DNA of 30,834 nucleotides from Nanobdellota archaeon (GTDB lineage Archaea; Nanobdellota; Nanobdellia; Pacearchaeales; GW2011-AR1). Positions 14,220 to 21,962 of this stretch are shown here, one piece after another. Below the pieces are notes generated by a model. The model saw only the letters and a list, made by a program, of their open reading frames with translations. It did not search any database and had not been told where the DNA came from. How positions within the stretch are numbered: position 1 is the first letter of the stretch; each line of letters begins with the position of its first letter. The stretch lies in NCBI GenBank assembly GCA_030704765.1, contig JAUYDD010000088.1, forward strand, positions 1-30,834, in the 5' to 3' direction. The translations under genes were made by a program, and so were the position numbers.

Positions 14220-14725
14220 TATTTGTTTCTAGGTATTAATTTAATTGTAATATGGCATCTTTTGAATCTTCCGCTGCCAAATCTTTTATATGGTCTTGGT
14301 GCAAGATTAGGTATTGCATGCAATTTAAATTTTTCAAGTTCTAGTTCATCTTGAATTGCATTCGATTTCAAGCTTTTCAATAATCTCAATATCTCTTTAG
14401 ATGCTTTTACAGGATATCTTCCTGACATCATACCTCTTCTATGAGGTATTTCTCCTCTCATAGGAACAGGTTTTTTCATCTTAATGACTTCTTCAAGCAT
14501 ATTTATTGCAACATCTATATCTTTTGATCTTATGTATTTAGCTATAGCTACTGCCTGTTTTAATGATACTGGCATATCTCTGCCATTAACAATAGATTGA
14601 TTCTTTTTTTCTTTAGTCTTGACAATTTTTTCTTTTTTTGCTTCAGTCTTTGGAGATTCAGCTGTCTTTTTTTCTTCTGTCTTTGTTTCTTCTTTCTTTT
14701 CAGTTATTTTATGTTCTTCTGCCAT
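14219..14725 (-). CDS. rpl22: 50S ribosomal protein L22 (uL22) with charged N-terminal extension
   Basis: uL22 lines the peptide exit tunnel. The core begins near residue 48 with GRDMPVSLKQAVAIAKYIRSKDIDVAINMLEEVIKMKKPVPM, followed by HRRGMMSGRYPVKASKEILRLLKSLKSNA and RPYKRFGSGRFKRCHITIKL. The first 47 residues are almost entirely Lys, Glu, Thr and Ala. The stop overlaps the S17 start by one base. Confidence 0.95.
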   Translation of the reverse strand: MAEEHKITEKKEETKTEEKKTAESPKTEAKKEKIVKTKEKKNQSIVNGRDMPVSLKQAVAIAKYIRSKDIDVAINMLEEVIKMKKPVPMRGEIPHRRGMMSGRYPVKASKEILRLLKSLKSNAIQDELELEKFKLHAIPNLAPRPYKRFGSGRFKRCHITIKLIPRNK

Positions 14726-14749
14726 GTTAGATTTTTAAAATATTCATTT

Positions 14750-15160
14750 TTACTTGACTGATTGCGAAGCACTGGATCTGGTAGCTCCAATACCTGCTGC
14801 TCCATGTTTAACCCTTGATCTTGTAGCTGAAAATTCTCCCAGTCTATGGCCAAGCATTTCTTGAATTATCTCTATTGGTACGAATTCTTTTCCATTATGT
14901 ATCCATATTTTCATGCCAATCATACCAGGAACAACCACAAGATCCCTCAAGTGCGTTCTTATGGGCTTGTTTTTCATGACTTTTTCATTACATAATAGGA
15001 CAAACTTGTGTATTTCATCATAATGTTTCAACACAGTACGTCTTTCATTTGATTTCAATAGTTTTGCAAATTCTCTTATATCCATTTTTTTCAATGCATC
15101 TAGTGTAAGTCCACGATAAGTGAATTCTTTTTTCTTTAATGATATTTCTTCGTTTTCCAT
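14750..15160 (-). CDS. rps19: 30S ribosomal protein S19 (uS19)
   Basis: uS19 in the 30S head is identified by KEFTYRGLTLDALKKMDIREFAKLL, PIRTHLRDLVVVPGMIGMKIWIHNGKEFVPIEIIQEMLGHRLGEFSATRSRVKHGAAGIGATRSS in outline, with the RTH-RD, HNGKEFVPI-I--EMLGH-LGEF--TR and KHG motifs. It follows L2 by one base and precedes L22 by 24 bases. Confidence 0.96.
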   Translation of the reverse strand: MENEEISLKKKEFTYRGLTLDALKKMDIREFAKLLKSNERRTVLKHYDEIHKFVLLCNEKVMKNKPIRTHLRDLVVVPGMIGMKIWIHNGKEFVPIEIIQEMLGHRLGEFSATRSRVKHGAAGIGATRSSASQSVK

Positions 15161-15161
15161 T

Positions 15162-15860
15162 TTATTTTATATGCCCTGTTCTTCTAGGCCTTATATGGCC
15201 TACTTTAGCTCCTGGTGGAGCATTTCTTTTTGCAATCTTAGATTTAATTCTTTTTCCTCTTCCTCCACCAAATGGATGGTCAACTGCATTTGTTTTTATA
15301 GGAGAGGTCCTGTGCCATTTCCTGCCTTTTGCTTTCATAAGATAATGTTTGTTACCAGCTTTTACAAAAGGTTTTAATAATCTTCCATCTCCAGCACATA
15401 CCCCTATTATAGCTCTGCAGTCTTCATGCAATCTTATAATTCTTCTTCTGATAATGATTTCAACACCTCTTGAATCCTTGTTCATTACAAATCCAGATGA
15501 ACCAGCTGTCCTTAATATTTTTCCACCGCTTCCAGGAAATTTCTCAATATTAAATAACTTTGTTCCTTGAGGAATATCTTTTAATTTAAGTATGTTTCCA
15601 TTAGCAACTTTTCCTTTCCCTATTTCAATCTCTTGTCCTTCATAAGAACCATCTGCACTAGGTACATAAAATACTTCATTTGCTATTCTGATTTTTGCAA
15701 GAGGAGCTGTATGAGCAGTTGAATTTATCAAAGATATTATTTTTCCAGCACCTTCAATACTTAGTTTAGGATAAGTTATTCTATATCTGTAAGCTTTTCT
15801 TCTGACTCTGAATGTGAAGCTTCCGTGGCCTCTTGCTTGCTGTGTTAATGTCTTTCCCAT
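15162..15860 (-). CDS. rpl2: 50S ribosomal protein L2 (uL2)
   Basis: uL2 supports the peptidyl-transferase centre. Visible motifs are QARGHGSFTFRVRRKAYRYR (8-27), LKDIPQGTKLFNIEKFPGSGGKILRTAGSSGFV (92-124), VEIIIRRRIIRLHEDCRAIIGVCAGDG, and the conserved C-terminal WHRTSPIKTNAVDHPFGGGRGKR with the His of the NAVDHP-GGG motif that contacts 23S rRNA. Length 232 is normal for archaea. Confidence 0.97.
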   Translation of the reverse strand: MGKTLTQQARGHGSFTFRVRRKAYRYRITYPKLSIEGAGKIISLINSTAHTAPLAKIRIANEVFYVPSADGSYEGQEIEIGKGKVANGNILKLKDIPQGTKLFNIEKFPGSGGKILRTAGSSGFVMNKDSRGVEIIIRRRIIRLHEDCRAIIGVCAGDGRLLKPFVKAGNKHYLMKAKGRKWHRTSPIKTNAVDHPFGGGRGKRIKSKIAKRNAPPGAKVGHIRPRRTGHIK

Positions 15861-15861
15861 G

Positions 15862-16104
15862 TTATATCATTCCTAGTTTTGTAGCTATATCAATAGCTGG
15901 ATTGTTTTTATTTAATCTTATATAAGCATATTTTGTATTATGTCTTATTACTGTATTTATAGATTCTATCTTGACTTTGAACATTTCTTCAAAAGATTTT
16001 TTTATATCCTTTTTTGAATCTTTTCTATTCACTTCTATTGTTATAATATTGGAAAGTTCAATCATTCTTACAGCTTTTTCAGTTGTTATAGGGCGAATCA
16101 TCAT
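15862..16104 (-). CDS. rpl23: 50S ribosomal protein L23 (uL23)
   Basis: uL23 lies at the tunnel exit and docks SRP and the Sec translocon. The 80-residue protein matches the archaeal form: IRPITTEKAVRMIELSNIITIEVNRKDSKKDIKKSFEEMFKVKIESINTVI and KYAYIRLNKNNPAIDIATKLGMI. The ATG overlaps the end of L4 by four bases (ATGA), and the L2 start follows by one base. Confidence 0.95.
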   Translation of the reverse strand: MMIRPITTEKAVRMIELSNIITIEVNRKDSKKDIKKSFEEMFKVKIESINTVIRHNTKYAYIRLNKNNPAIDIATKLGMI

Positions 16105-16898
16105 TTTTTTTCTCCAAATTTTTTTTCAATATCTTTAATTGATTTTTCTGAAAATATTGTTATTCTTGCTCCACCTGATGCAAGGTCAGTTAATCTTAAT
16201 TTATCTGATTTTACAATATCTATTCCCTGTATCTTTAAATTTTCATCTTTTGCAATCACAAACAAAAGTCCCGAGTTTTTCTTGTATTTTCTGCCTCTAA
16301 GTTTCCCAATACCAGCTCTTGTTGATTTTTTCTGTATAGAGACTAGATATAGTTCTCCTAAGATATTTTTTAAAGTTTTGAAAAAATCTTTTGTTTTTAG
16401 TTTCAAGATTTTTTCATCCAATACTAATGGGAGCTTTATTTTCAGCTCTTTATCTTTTAATGAAGAATATTTTTGTTTTATATGATATTCAGAAGAAATG
16501 TAGGTCAAAGCAGATAATATTGCTTTTTTATACTCTTTTTTATTGATTTTCTTTTCAATGACAAGCCCTCTTGGAGGATGAGCTCTTCTTCCTCCTCTTG
16601 CAGAAGGAATTATTGCAGCAACCCAGAAGAATTGGTTGCCTCTTCTCCACATTTTCTTTTTTGGAAATCTTGACATTCCTTTTCCTCTATCTGATTTCCA
16701 GTCATGTCTTGTATGGAGTACACTTCCGGATGCTGACCTGTTCATACCAGCATAGGTCTTTGGCCTATATGGTTGTTTTATTTTTTCAGTTTCTATGACT
16801 TTAGCAATAATATCTTCTCTTACAGGTTCTTCAAATAAAAAAGTTGTTATTTCATGGGATTTTTTCCCTTCGCTATCTAGCACATGTAATTTTGTCAT
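16101..16898 (-). CDS. rpl4: 50S ribosomal protein L4 (uL4)
   Basis: uL4 extends a loop into the exit tunnel. Identified by EEPVREDIIAKVIETEKIKQPYRPKTYAGMNRSASGSVLHTRHDWKSDRGKGMSRFP in outline (R-D-I-ravl, Y---pyAG---sA-s-G-GRG-sR-PR), the tunnel-loop region RRGNQFFWVAAIIPSARGGRRAHPPRG and RAGIGKLRGRKYKKNSGLLFVIA near the C-terminus. Its start overlaps the L3 stop (TAATG). Confidence 0.96.
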   Translation of the reverse strand: MTKLHVLDSEGKKSHEITTFLFEEPVREDIIAKVIETEKIKQPYRPKTYAGMNRSASGSVLHTRHDWKSDRGKGMSRFPKKKMWRRGNQFFWVAAIIPSARGGRRAHPPRGLVIEKKINKKEYKKAILSALTYISSEYHIKQKYSSLKDKELKIKLPLVLDEKILKLKTKDFFKTLKNILGELYLVSIQKKSTRAGIGKLRGRKYKKNSGLLFVIAKDENLKIQGIDIVKSDKLRLTDLASGGARITIFSEKSIKDIEKKFGEKK

Positions 16899-17848
16899 TA
16901 TCTTAATTCTATGAATTCATAGTTTCTTTTAGTGAACTTTATTGTAGGTCTTAAAGCTGAAGTCAATAATAATGCTCTTTTTTGAGCTCCTTGTACGCTT
17001 CCTTGCAATATTATATAATCTCCTTTTATTTTTCCATAATTAGTGAATCCAGATTCAGGATTTATGTTTTTATCATTGATGTTTCCAATATAGACTATTT
17101 TGCTGTTGTATACAACTCTTGTAAAATATCCCATCTGTCCTGCTCTTGGTTGAGTATAGTCCACTCTTGAAGGATGCCACGGACCTCCGCTACCAAGGGT
17201 TCTTTGGCCTTTTTCAGATTTATGGCTTTTTAATGATACGCCAAATCTTTTGACTGTTCCTTGAAGACCTTTTCCTTTAGTAACTCCTCTAATATCTACT
17301 ACCCCTTCTTTAAATACATCGTTTATAGATATCTCCTTTGATAAGTGGTTTTTTACAAAGTTTATTTTTTCATCTTTAGAACCAAAAATACCTATTTCTT
17401 TTATATCAGGAGTCTTTTTTATTCCAGTTTTTTTAACTTGCGAGAAAACAACAATACTAATATCATCAAAGTCTTTTGTCAAGAAATCCTCAAATTTTTT
17501 ATCACCTTTTTTTGGTAGCTTAATTTTTCTTTTGAGCTCTTTATCAAGGTTATGGTTGATGAACTCATATGCGACTTTTTTGTCTTTATAAAATCTTACT
17601 GAGAGGATTTTCATGGTCGGACACTCTAATATAGTCACAGGAAAAACAATTCTTTTGCCTTTGGTAAGAGAATTAGGGGTATTATCTTTTGCATAAACAG
17701 ACCTCATAACAGCTTTATAGCATATAAAACCTAATAATCCAGGTTCTTTTTTTGATATAGCGCTCCAGCTAACTTTTGGCATTATTTTTGCAGCTCTTTT
17801 TCTAGGATAAAACTGCAAACTTCCGTGTCTTGGAGGTGGATTTACCAT
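16898..17848 (-). CDS. rpl3: 50S ribosomal protein L3 (uL3), first gene of the cluster
   Basis: uL3 is an early-assembly protein reaching the peptidyl-transferase centre. The 316-residue protein begins with PPRHGSLQFYPRKRAAKIMP, and shows LLGFICYKAVM, DIRGVTKGKGLQGTVKRFGVSLKSHKSEKGQRTLGSGGPWHPSRVDYTQPRAGQMGYFTRVVYN in outline (VRGvTKGKGFQG-VKR-G, H---gSiG-w-P-rV--t---pGQ-Gy--R). A TATA-like ATTAAATATT lies 23-32 bases before the ATG, so the mRNA is probably leaderless and this promoter drives the long cluster. Confidence 0.97.
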   Translation of the reverse strand: MVNPPPRHGSLQFYPRKRAAKIMPKVSWSAISKKEPGLLGFICYKAVMRSVYAKDNTPNSLTKGKRIVFPVTILECPTMKILSVRFYKDKKVAYEFINHNLDKELKRKIKLPKKGDKKFEDFLTKDFDDISIVVFSQVKKTGIKKTPDIKEIGIFGSKDEKINFVKNHLSKEISINDVFKEGVVDIRGVTKGKGLQGTVKRFGVSLKSHKSEKGQRTLGSGGPWHPSRVDYTQPRAGQMGYFTRVVYNSKIVYIGNINDKNINPESGFTNYGKIKGDYIILQGSVQGAQKRALLLTSALRPTIKFTKRNYEFIELR

Positions 17849-17870
17849 TTTCTATTTTATAAGAATCTAA

Positions 17871-17880
17871 AATATTTAAT
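17871..17880 (-). promoter_or_regulatory. TATA box of the ribosomal protein cluster
   Basis: ATTAAATATT on the minus strand is centred about 27 bases before the L3 ATG, the spacing expected when transcription starts at or next to the start codon. No Shine-Dalgarno run is visible before L3. Confidence 0.6.
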
Positions 17881-18041
17881 AACTATCCAGAATTATAACT
17901 CTAGTAATAGAGCATTTCTGAACCTCCTGATGAATAACAGATGTTATCAAAAATTTCCAAGATATCTTAATCTTAATATTATTTCAATCAAATAAGGGTT
18001 TATAAAGCTTCTGCATAATACTTTCGTAAAAATACAAAGGT

Positions 18042-18051
18042 TTTTTTATAA
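18042..18051 (+). promoter_or_regulatory. TATA box of the YkgJ-like gene
   Basis: TTTTTTATAA lies 19-28 bases before the ATG at 18070. A second TATA-like TTTATAAA at 17999-18006 could drive an additional transcript in this 221-base divergent gap, which otherwise shows no gene. Confidence 0.5.
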
Positions 18052-18069
18052 TCTTCTATATTTTAATTA

Positions 18070-18480
18070 ATGATCAATAAGGAATTAGATAAGATTATCA
18101 GTTCATCTTATAAGCTACTAGAAGAATTTTGTATGGGTTCTTGTAATGCTAGATGCTGCAAAGAAGGTTTTTTAAGATTAGATGAAAAAGGAGAAAGTCA
18201 CTTTATTAATAGGAATCCTCAAAACATTATAGATAAAAAAGAGAATATTGTTATTTTTTCTACTCATCCAAGATGCCCTTTTTTATCAGATAATAATCAA
18301 TGCAAGATCCATAAAAATAAATTAAAGCCAGTTATATGCAGTCTTTATCCAATAAAAGTTATTGGAGACAAGGATGATGTCTTAGTCATTTTTCATCCTT
18401 CTTGCAGGGCTGTATATGAGGGTGTCTTGAATGAAAATATAAGAAAAATTAGGGCTTTAGGTTATATTGTTGTTTGTTAA
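18070..18480 (+). CDS. YkgJ-family cysteine cluster protein
   Basis: Proteins of this family (also called zinc/iron-chelating CxxCxxCC domain) carry clustered cysteines thought to bind an iron-sulfur cluster or zinc. Visible here are CMGSCNARCC (21-30) and RCPFLSDNNQCKIHKNKLKPVICSLYP (59-85), with the C-P-L----C-IH---P--C--YP pattern of the family, then a further Cys in HPSCR. Length 136 is typical. The gene is monocistronic, divergent from the ribosomal cluster and convergent with the conserved unknown at 18569. The substrate is unknown. Confidence 0.85.
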   Translation: MINKELDKIISSSYKLLEEFCMGSCNARCCKEGFLRLDEKGESHFINRNPQNIIDKKENIVIFSTHPRCPFLSDNNQCKIHKNKLKPVICSLYPIKVIGDKDDVLVIFHPSCRAVYEGVLNENIRKIRALGYIVVC

Positions 18481-18540
18481 GAGAACTTTGAATAATTCAG
18501 CCTTTAGCATTTTGAGGATGAATTTTCAAAGGACTCTTCT

Positions 18541-18568
18541 GAGAATTTTGCAAAATAGCAAAATTCTC
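18541..18568. terminator. Perfect hairpin between convergent genes
   Basis: Arms GAGAATTTTGC and GCAAAATTCTC form an 11-bp stem with a 6-base loop. It starts 60 bases after the YkgJ-like stop and ends exactly at the stop of the opposite gene. Its symmetry allows it to act on both strands. Confidence 0.55.
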
Positions 18569-19291
18569 TTAAGCTTCAAATTCAATTTCCTTTTTTATTT
18601 CTTTACCATCTATATTTAGATATCTTATGATGATGCCTTTTCTTAAAGCTTTTTCTCTTATTATTGCAAAATCTTTTTCATTTTTATATTCTTGAGGTAC
18701 AATTATATCTTTTATCAAGAAATCATGTTTTATCTCTATTTTTTTAGCTCCTTTATCCTCATTATCAAAAATAAATTTCTCTATTAAGTTTTTGTCCGTT
18801 GTTTTTAATTTACAGAAATTTATTTTTAATTCAACATCTTCTTTTTTATTGCTAGCAGCTCCTTTTGAAGATTTCGGAGATTTAGCTTGGACCTTAAGTT
18901 CATCTTCTCCTGCTTTAAACGATAAACCAATGAAAGCTTTGGTTTGCGTGTCGCATATTTCTACAATCTCTATTCCTGTCATCTCCCTATCTATCCGGTA
19001 TTTTTTAATTCCCATAGCATTGGATTTTCCTTCATATCTTATTCCAGATATTTCTAATGCAGATATAAGTGTTCCTGTAACATGGGTCTTAGAGTTTCCG
19101 AGTTTATCTCCCATTGCCCTTACAAGTTCACGTGCATATTCACTAGTTGTATTGAGGGTATATTTTCCATTAGAATTTTTTAATCTTATCATAGCTCTGT
19201 TTTTGAATTCTCCTCTCGAAAACTTCTGAAACTGGATATGCACATATTCATCATTTATTCCTTCAAAGACTTTTTTAATAAACGATTCCAT
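18569..19291 (-). CDS. Conserved-looking protein of unknown function
   Basis: A soluble 240-residue protein with no signal peptide or membrane segment. I cannot assign a characterised domain, though similar sequences seem familiar from DPANN genomes. The N-terminal part contains HIQFQKFSRGEFKNRAMIRLKNSNGKYTLNTTSEYARELVRAM. A Ser/Lys-rich linker (about 135-150, KSPKSSKGAASNKKED) separates a C-terminal domain with CKLKTTDKNLIEKFIFD and KKIEIKHDFLIKDIIVP. I chose ATG 19291 because TTTATAAAT lies 23-31 bases upstream of it; the ATG at 19315 overlaps that box. A nucleic-acid-binding role is conceivable but unsupported. Confidence 0.75.
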   Translation of the reverse strand: MESFIKKVFEGINDEYVHIQFQKFSRGEFKNRAMIRLKNSNGKYTLNTTSEYARELVRAMGDKLGNSKTHVTGTLISALEISGIRYEGKSNAMGIKKYRIDREMTGIEIVEICDTQTKAFIGLSFKAGEDELKVQAKSPKSSKGAASNKKEDVELKINFCKLKTTDKNLIEKFIFDNEDKGAKKIEIKHDFLIKDIIVPQEYKNEKDFAIIREKALRKGIIIRYLNIDGKEIKKEIEFEA

Positions 19292-19313
19292 TACAAAGAA
19301 AATATTTTTTTGC

Positions 19314-19322
19314 ATTTATAAA
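19314..19322 (-). promoter_or_regulatory. TATA box of the conserved unknown
   Basis: TTTATAAAT on the minus strand lies 23-31 bases before ATG 19291, which fixes the likely start codon and suggests a leaderless transcript. Confidence 0.55.
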
Positions 19323-19387
19323 CATTACTTTTTGTTTTTTTCCCATTCTTTTGAGTCACTCCTTTATATTGATGAAACTCAGCAAAT

Positions 19388-19396
19388 TTTATAAAC
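19388..19396 (+). promoter_or_regulatory. TATA box of the AI-2E permease - AMP phosphorylase unit
   Basis: TTTATAAAC lies 21-29 bases before the permease ATG at 19417. The preceding bases (AAAT) are a plausible BRE. No ribosome binding site is seen. Confidence 0.55.
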
Positions 19397-19416
19397 AACC
19401 ATCGTTATGAAATATC

Positions 19417-20466
19417 ATGAAAGATAAAGATTCCTTTAAAGATTTTATAAATTATGTCCTCATAATAGTACTTTTTATATTAGCAGGTTTAGTAATATAT
19501 CCTGTGCTTTATGCAATAATCTATGGCATATTGATAGCTTATATCTTTTTTCCTGTCCATAAATATTTAAGAAAAAAAATGAAAAGCGAATTCTGGTCAG
19601 CTCTTATAGTCTGTCTAGGATTGATAATAATTATAATAGCAGCAATAATTTTGATATTTGGATTGGTCTTCAATCAGATAGTGAATTTATATCTGTTCCT
19701 TCAGAAGATAGATATAGTGGATATATTAAGAAAGACCCTTCCGACTTTCTTGACTTCTTCCGGAATATCAGAAAATGTCATAGGATCCCTTAACACTTAT
19801 GTATCCGGTCTTATAGCAAATTCTTTACGTACTTTCACAAAAATAATCTCTGATTTGCCAAATATTATTATCCAGTTAGCAGTAGTCATATTCACTTTCT
19901 TTTTTGCTTTAAAAGATGGTGAAAAGACAATAGAGTATTTCAAGTCTGTTTCTCCTGTAAAAAAAGAGACAGAAGATAAGGTTTTTAAACAATTCAAAGA
20001 AGTGACAAATTCAGTCTTGATTGGCCAGATATTTGTTGGAATAATCCAAGGTATTGTAGCAGGCATAGGATATTTTATATTTGGAGTTCCAAATGCAACT
20101 CTTCTTACATTTATAACAATTGTAACTGCAATGATTCCAGTTGTTGGAGCTTGGTTAGTATGGGTTCCAGTAGATATTTATTTATTTGCATCAGGAAATA
20201 CAGCAGCAGGAGTAGGGCTTTTGATTTATGGGGTTGTACTTGTTAGCTGGATAGATAATCTAGTAAGGACTATTATTATATCTAGGAAAACAGAAATAAA
20301 TCTATGGGTAGTATTGATAGGGATGTTAGGCGGATTGATTTTCTTTGGTTTTATTGGTTTTTTAATTGGGCCTCTAATCCTAGCTTATGTTTTATTAGTT
20401 ATAGAGATATATAGAAAAAATACAGATGGAGAATCTAATAATCTAATTTTTAAAAAATCTGAATAA
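19417..20466 (+). CDS. AI-2E family transporter (PerM/YdiK-like permease)
   Basis: A 349-residue membrane protein with about seven to eight hydrophobic segments. The family layout is clear: paired N-terminal segments (13-50), a third with LIIIIIAAIILIFGLVF, a long extracytoplasmic part, IIQLAVVIFTFFFALKDGE (151-169), and the C-terminal signature GMLGGLIFFGFIGFLIGPLILAYVLLV (about 303-329). Family members export autoinducer-2 or act as ion antiporters; the archaeal substrate is unknown. Its TAA overlaps the ATG of AMP phosphorylase by one base, so the two are coupled. Confidence 0.9.
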   Translation: MKDKDSFKDFINYVLIIVLFILAGLVIYPVLYAIIYGILIAYIFFPVHKYLRKKMKSEFWSALIVCLGLIIIIIAAIILIFGLVFNQIVNLYLFLQKIDIVDILRKTLPTFLTSSGISENVIGSLNTYVSGLIANSLRTFTKIISDLPNIIIQLAVVIFTFFFALKDGEKTIEYFKSVSPVKKETEDKVFKQFKEVTNSVLIGQIFVGIIQGIVAGIGYFIFGVPNATLLTFITIVTAMIPVVGAWLVWVPVDIYLFASGNTAAGVGLLIYGVVLVSWIDNLVRTIIISRKTEINLWVVLIGMLGGLIFFGFIGFLIGPLILAYVLLVIEIYRKNTDGESNNLIFKKSE

Positions 20467-21935
20467 TGGAACTAAAGATAAAAAAATTGAGGTTATATGC
20501 AGGAAAACCCGTATGTATGATTCATGAAGATACAGCTAAAAGCATGAGTCTTCATGTAGGCAACAGGGTCTCAATAAAGAAGAACAAAAAAGAACTGATT
20601 TCTGTTGTAGATACTGTCCAGGGTATTATAAGAAGAAATGAAATAGGTGTTTCTGAAGAGATATTATTGTTTTTAAGTGTAAAAGATAAGGATTTTGTAA
20701 ACGTGACACTTTCAGAAAGGCCTCATAGTATAGAATTAATAAAAAAGAAATTGAATGGCTCTAAACTCACTAGACAAGAGATTAGAGAGATCATTTTTAA
20801 TATAGCAAATAATTCTTTGACAGAAGTTGAAGTAGCTTTTTTTATAACAGCGGTATATGTAAAGGATATGGATATTGATGAGACTACTTATCTTATTGAA
20901 GCAATGGTTGATAGTGGAAATAAGATAAATCTTCCAGGTAAAATAGTGGATAAACATTCTATTGGAGGTGTTGCAGGAAACAGGACAACTCCTATTATAG
21001 TATCAATATGTGCTGCAGCTGGATTAATAATGCCAAAGACCTCTTCAAGAGCTATAACAAGTGCAGCAGGAACAGCAGATTCAATCGAGACAATGGCAAA
21101 AGTAGATTTTTCAATCCCGGATATTGAGAAAATAATAAAAAAGACCAATGCTTGTTTTGTATGGGGGGGAGCACTAGGTCTAGCTCCTGTAGATGATAAA
21201 ATAATAAAAATAGAAAAAATAGCAAATATTGACTCTACACCGCAGTTATTAGCAAGCATTTTATCAAAAAAAATATCAGTAGGAAGTAAATATATTCTTA
21301 TTGATATTCCATGTGGAAATTCTGCAAAAGTTTCAAATAATGAAGCAAAAGAACTTGCAAAAAAATTTCTTTTATTAGGAAAGAAGTTTGGTCTGAAAAT
21401 AGAGGTAATTAAAACAGATGGTTCTGAACCTATTGGTAATGGTATTGGTCCTGCATTAGAAATGAAAGATGTGATTTCAGTATTATCAAGAGATAAGTCT
21501 TGTCCTAAAGACTTAGAAGAAAAATCTCTTGGATTAGCAGGAAAGATTTTAGAACTTGCAGAAGTTGTTAATAAAGGTTCTGGGAAAAAGCTAGCAATAG
21601 AGATCTTAGAGTCAAAAAAAGCATATAAGAAATTTGAAGAAATATTGCATGCTCAAAAAGGAAAGATTATTGCTCTTCCATATGCAAAATTTTCAAAAGA
21701 TATCTATGCAAAAAAAGATTTAATAATAAAACACATAGATAACAAGATAGCTAATCAATTAGCAAGGATAGCCGGATGTCCTGAAGATAAGTTTGCAGGT
21801 GTTTATTTGCATAAAAAGAAAGGGGATAGAGTAAAAAAACAAGATAAATTATTTACAATATATTCTGAATCCAAAGAAAAATTAGAGCATGCGAATAGAT
21901 ATTGCAATCTTTGGATAAAGAAGATGGTAATTTGA
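20466..21935 (+). CDS. deoA: AMP phosphorylase (archaeal DeoA-like)
   Basis: AMP phosphorylase cleaves AMP (and CMP or UMP) with phosphate to give the base and ribose 1,5-bisphosphate, feeding the isomerase and type III Rubisco. The 489-residue protein has the archaeal N-terminal domain (1-85), then the nucleoside-phosphorylase fold with KHSIGGVAGNRTTPII (163-178), TSSRAITSAAGTADSIETM (192-210) and FVWGGALGLAPVDDK. The size and the extra N-terminal domain separate it from bacterial thymidine phosphorylase. It is cotranscribed with the AI-2E permease. R15P isomerase lies at 577-1392. Confidence 0.92.
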   Translation: MELKIKKLRLYAGKPVCMIHEDTAKSMSLHVGNRVSIKKNKKELISVVDTVQGIIRRNEIGVSEEILLFLSVKDKDFVNVTLSERPHSIELIKKKLNGSKLTRQEIREIIFNIANNSLTEVEVAFFITAVYVKDMDIDETTYLIEAMVDSGNKINLPGKIVDKHSIGGVAGNRTTPIIVSICAAAGLIMPKTSSRAITSAAGTADSIETMAKVDFSIPDIEKIIKKTNACFVWGGALGLAPVDDKIIKIEKIANIDSTPQLLASILSKKISVGSKYILIDIPCGNSAKVSNNEAKELAKKFLLLGKKFGLKIEVIKTDGSEPIGNGIGPALEMKDVISVLSRDKSCPKDLEEKSLGLAGKILELAEVVNKGSGKKLAIEILESKKAYKKFEEILHAQKGKIIALPYAKFSKDIYAKKDLIIKHIDNKIANQLARIAGCPEDKFAGVYLHKKKGDRVKKQDKLFTIYSESKEKLEHANRYCNLWIKKMVI

Positions 21936-21962
21936 TTGCTTGATGTATAAAATTCTAAGTTC

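Noticed and set aside
17918..17960. Box C/D small RNA (TGATGA near 17925)
   Set aside because: No box D or internal C'/D' at suitable spacing.
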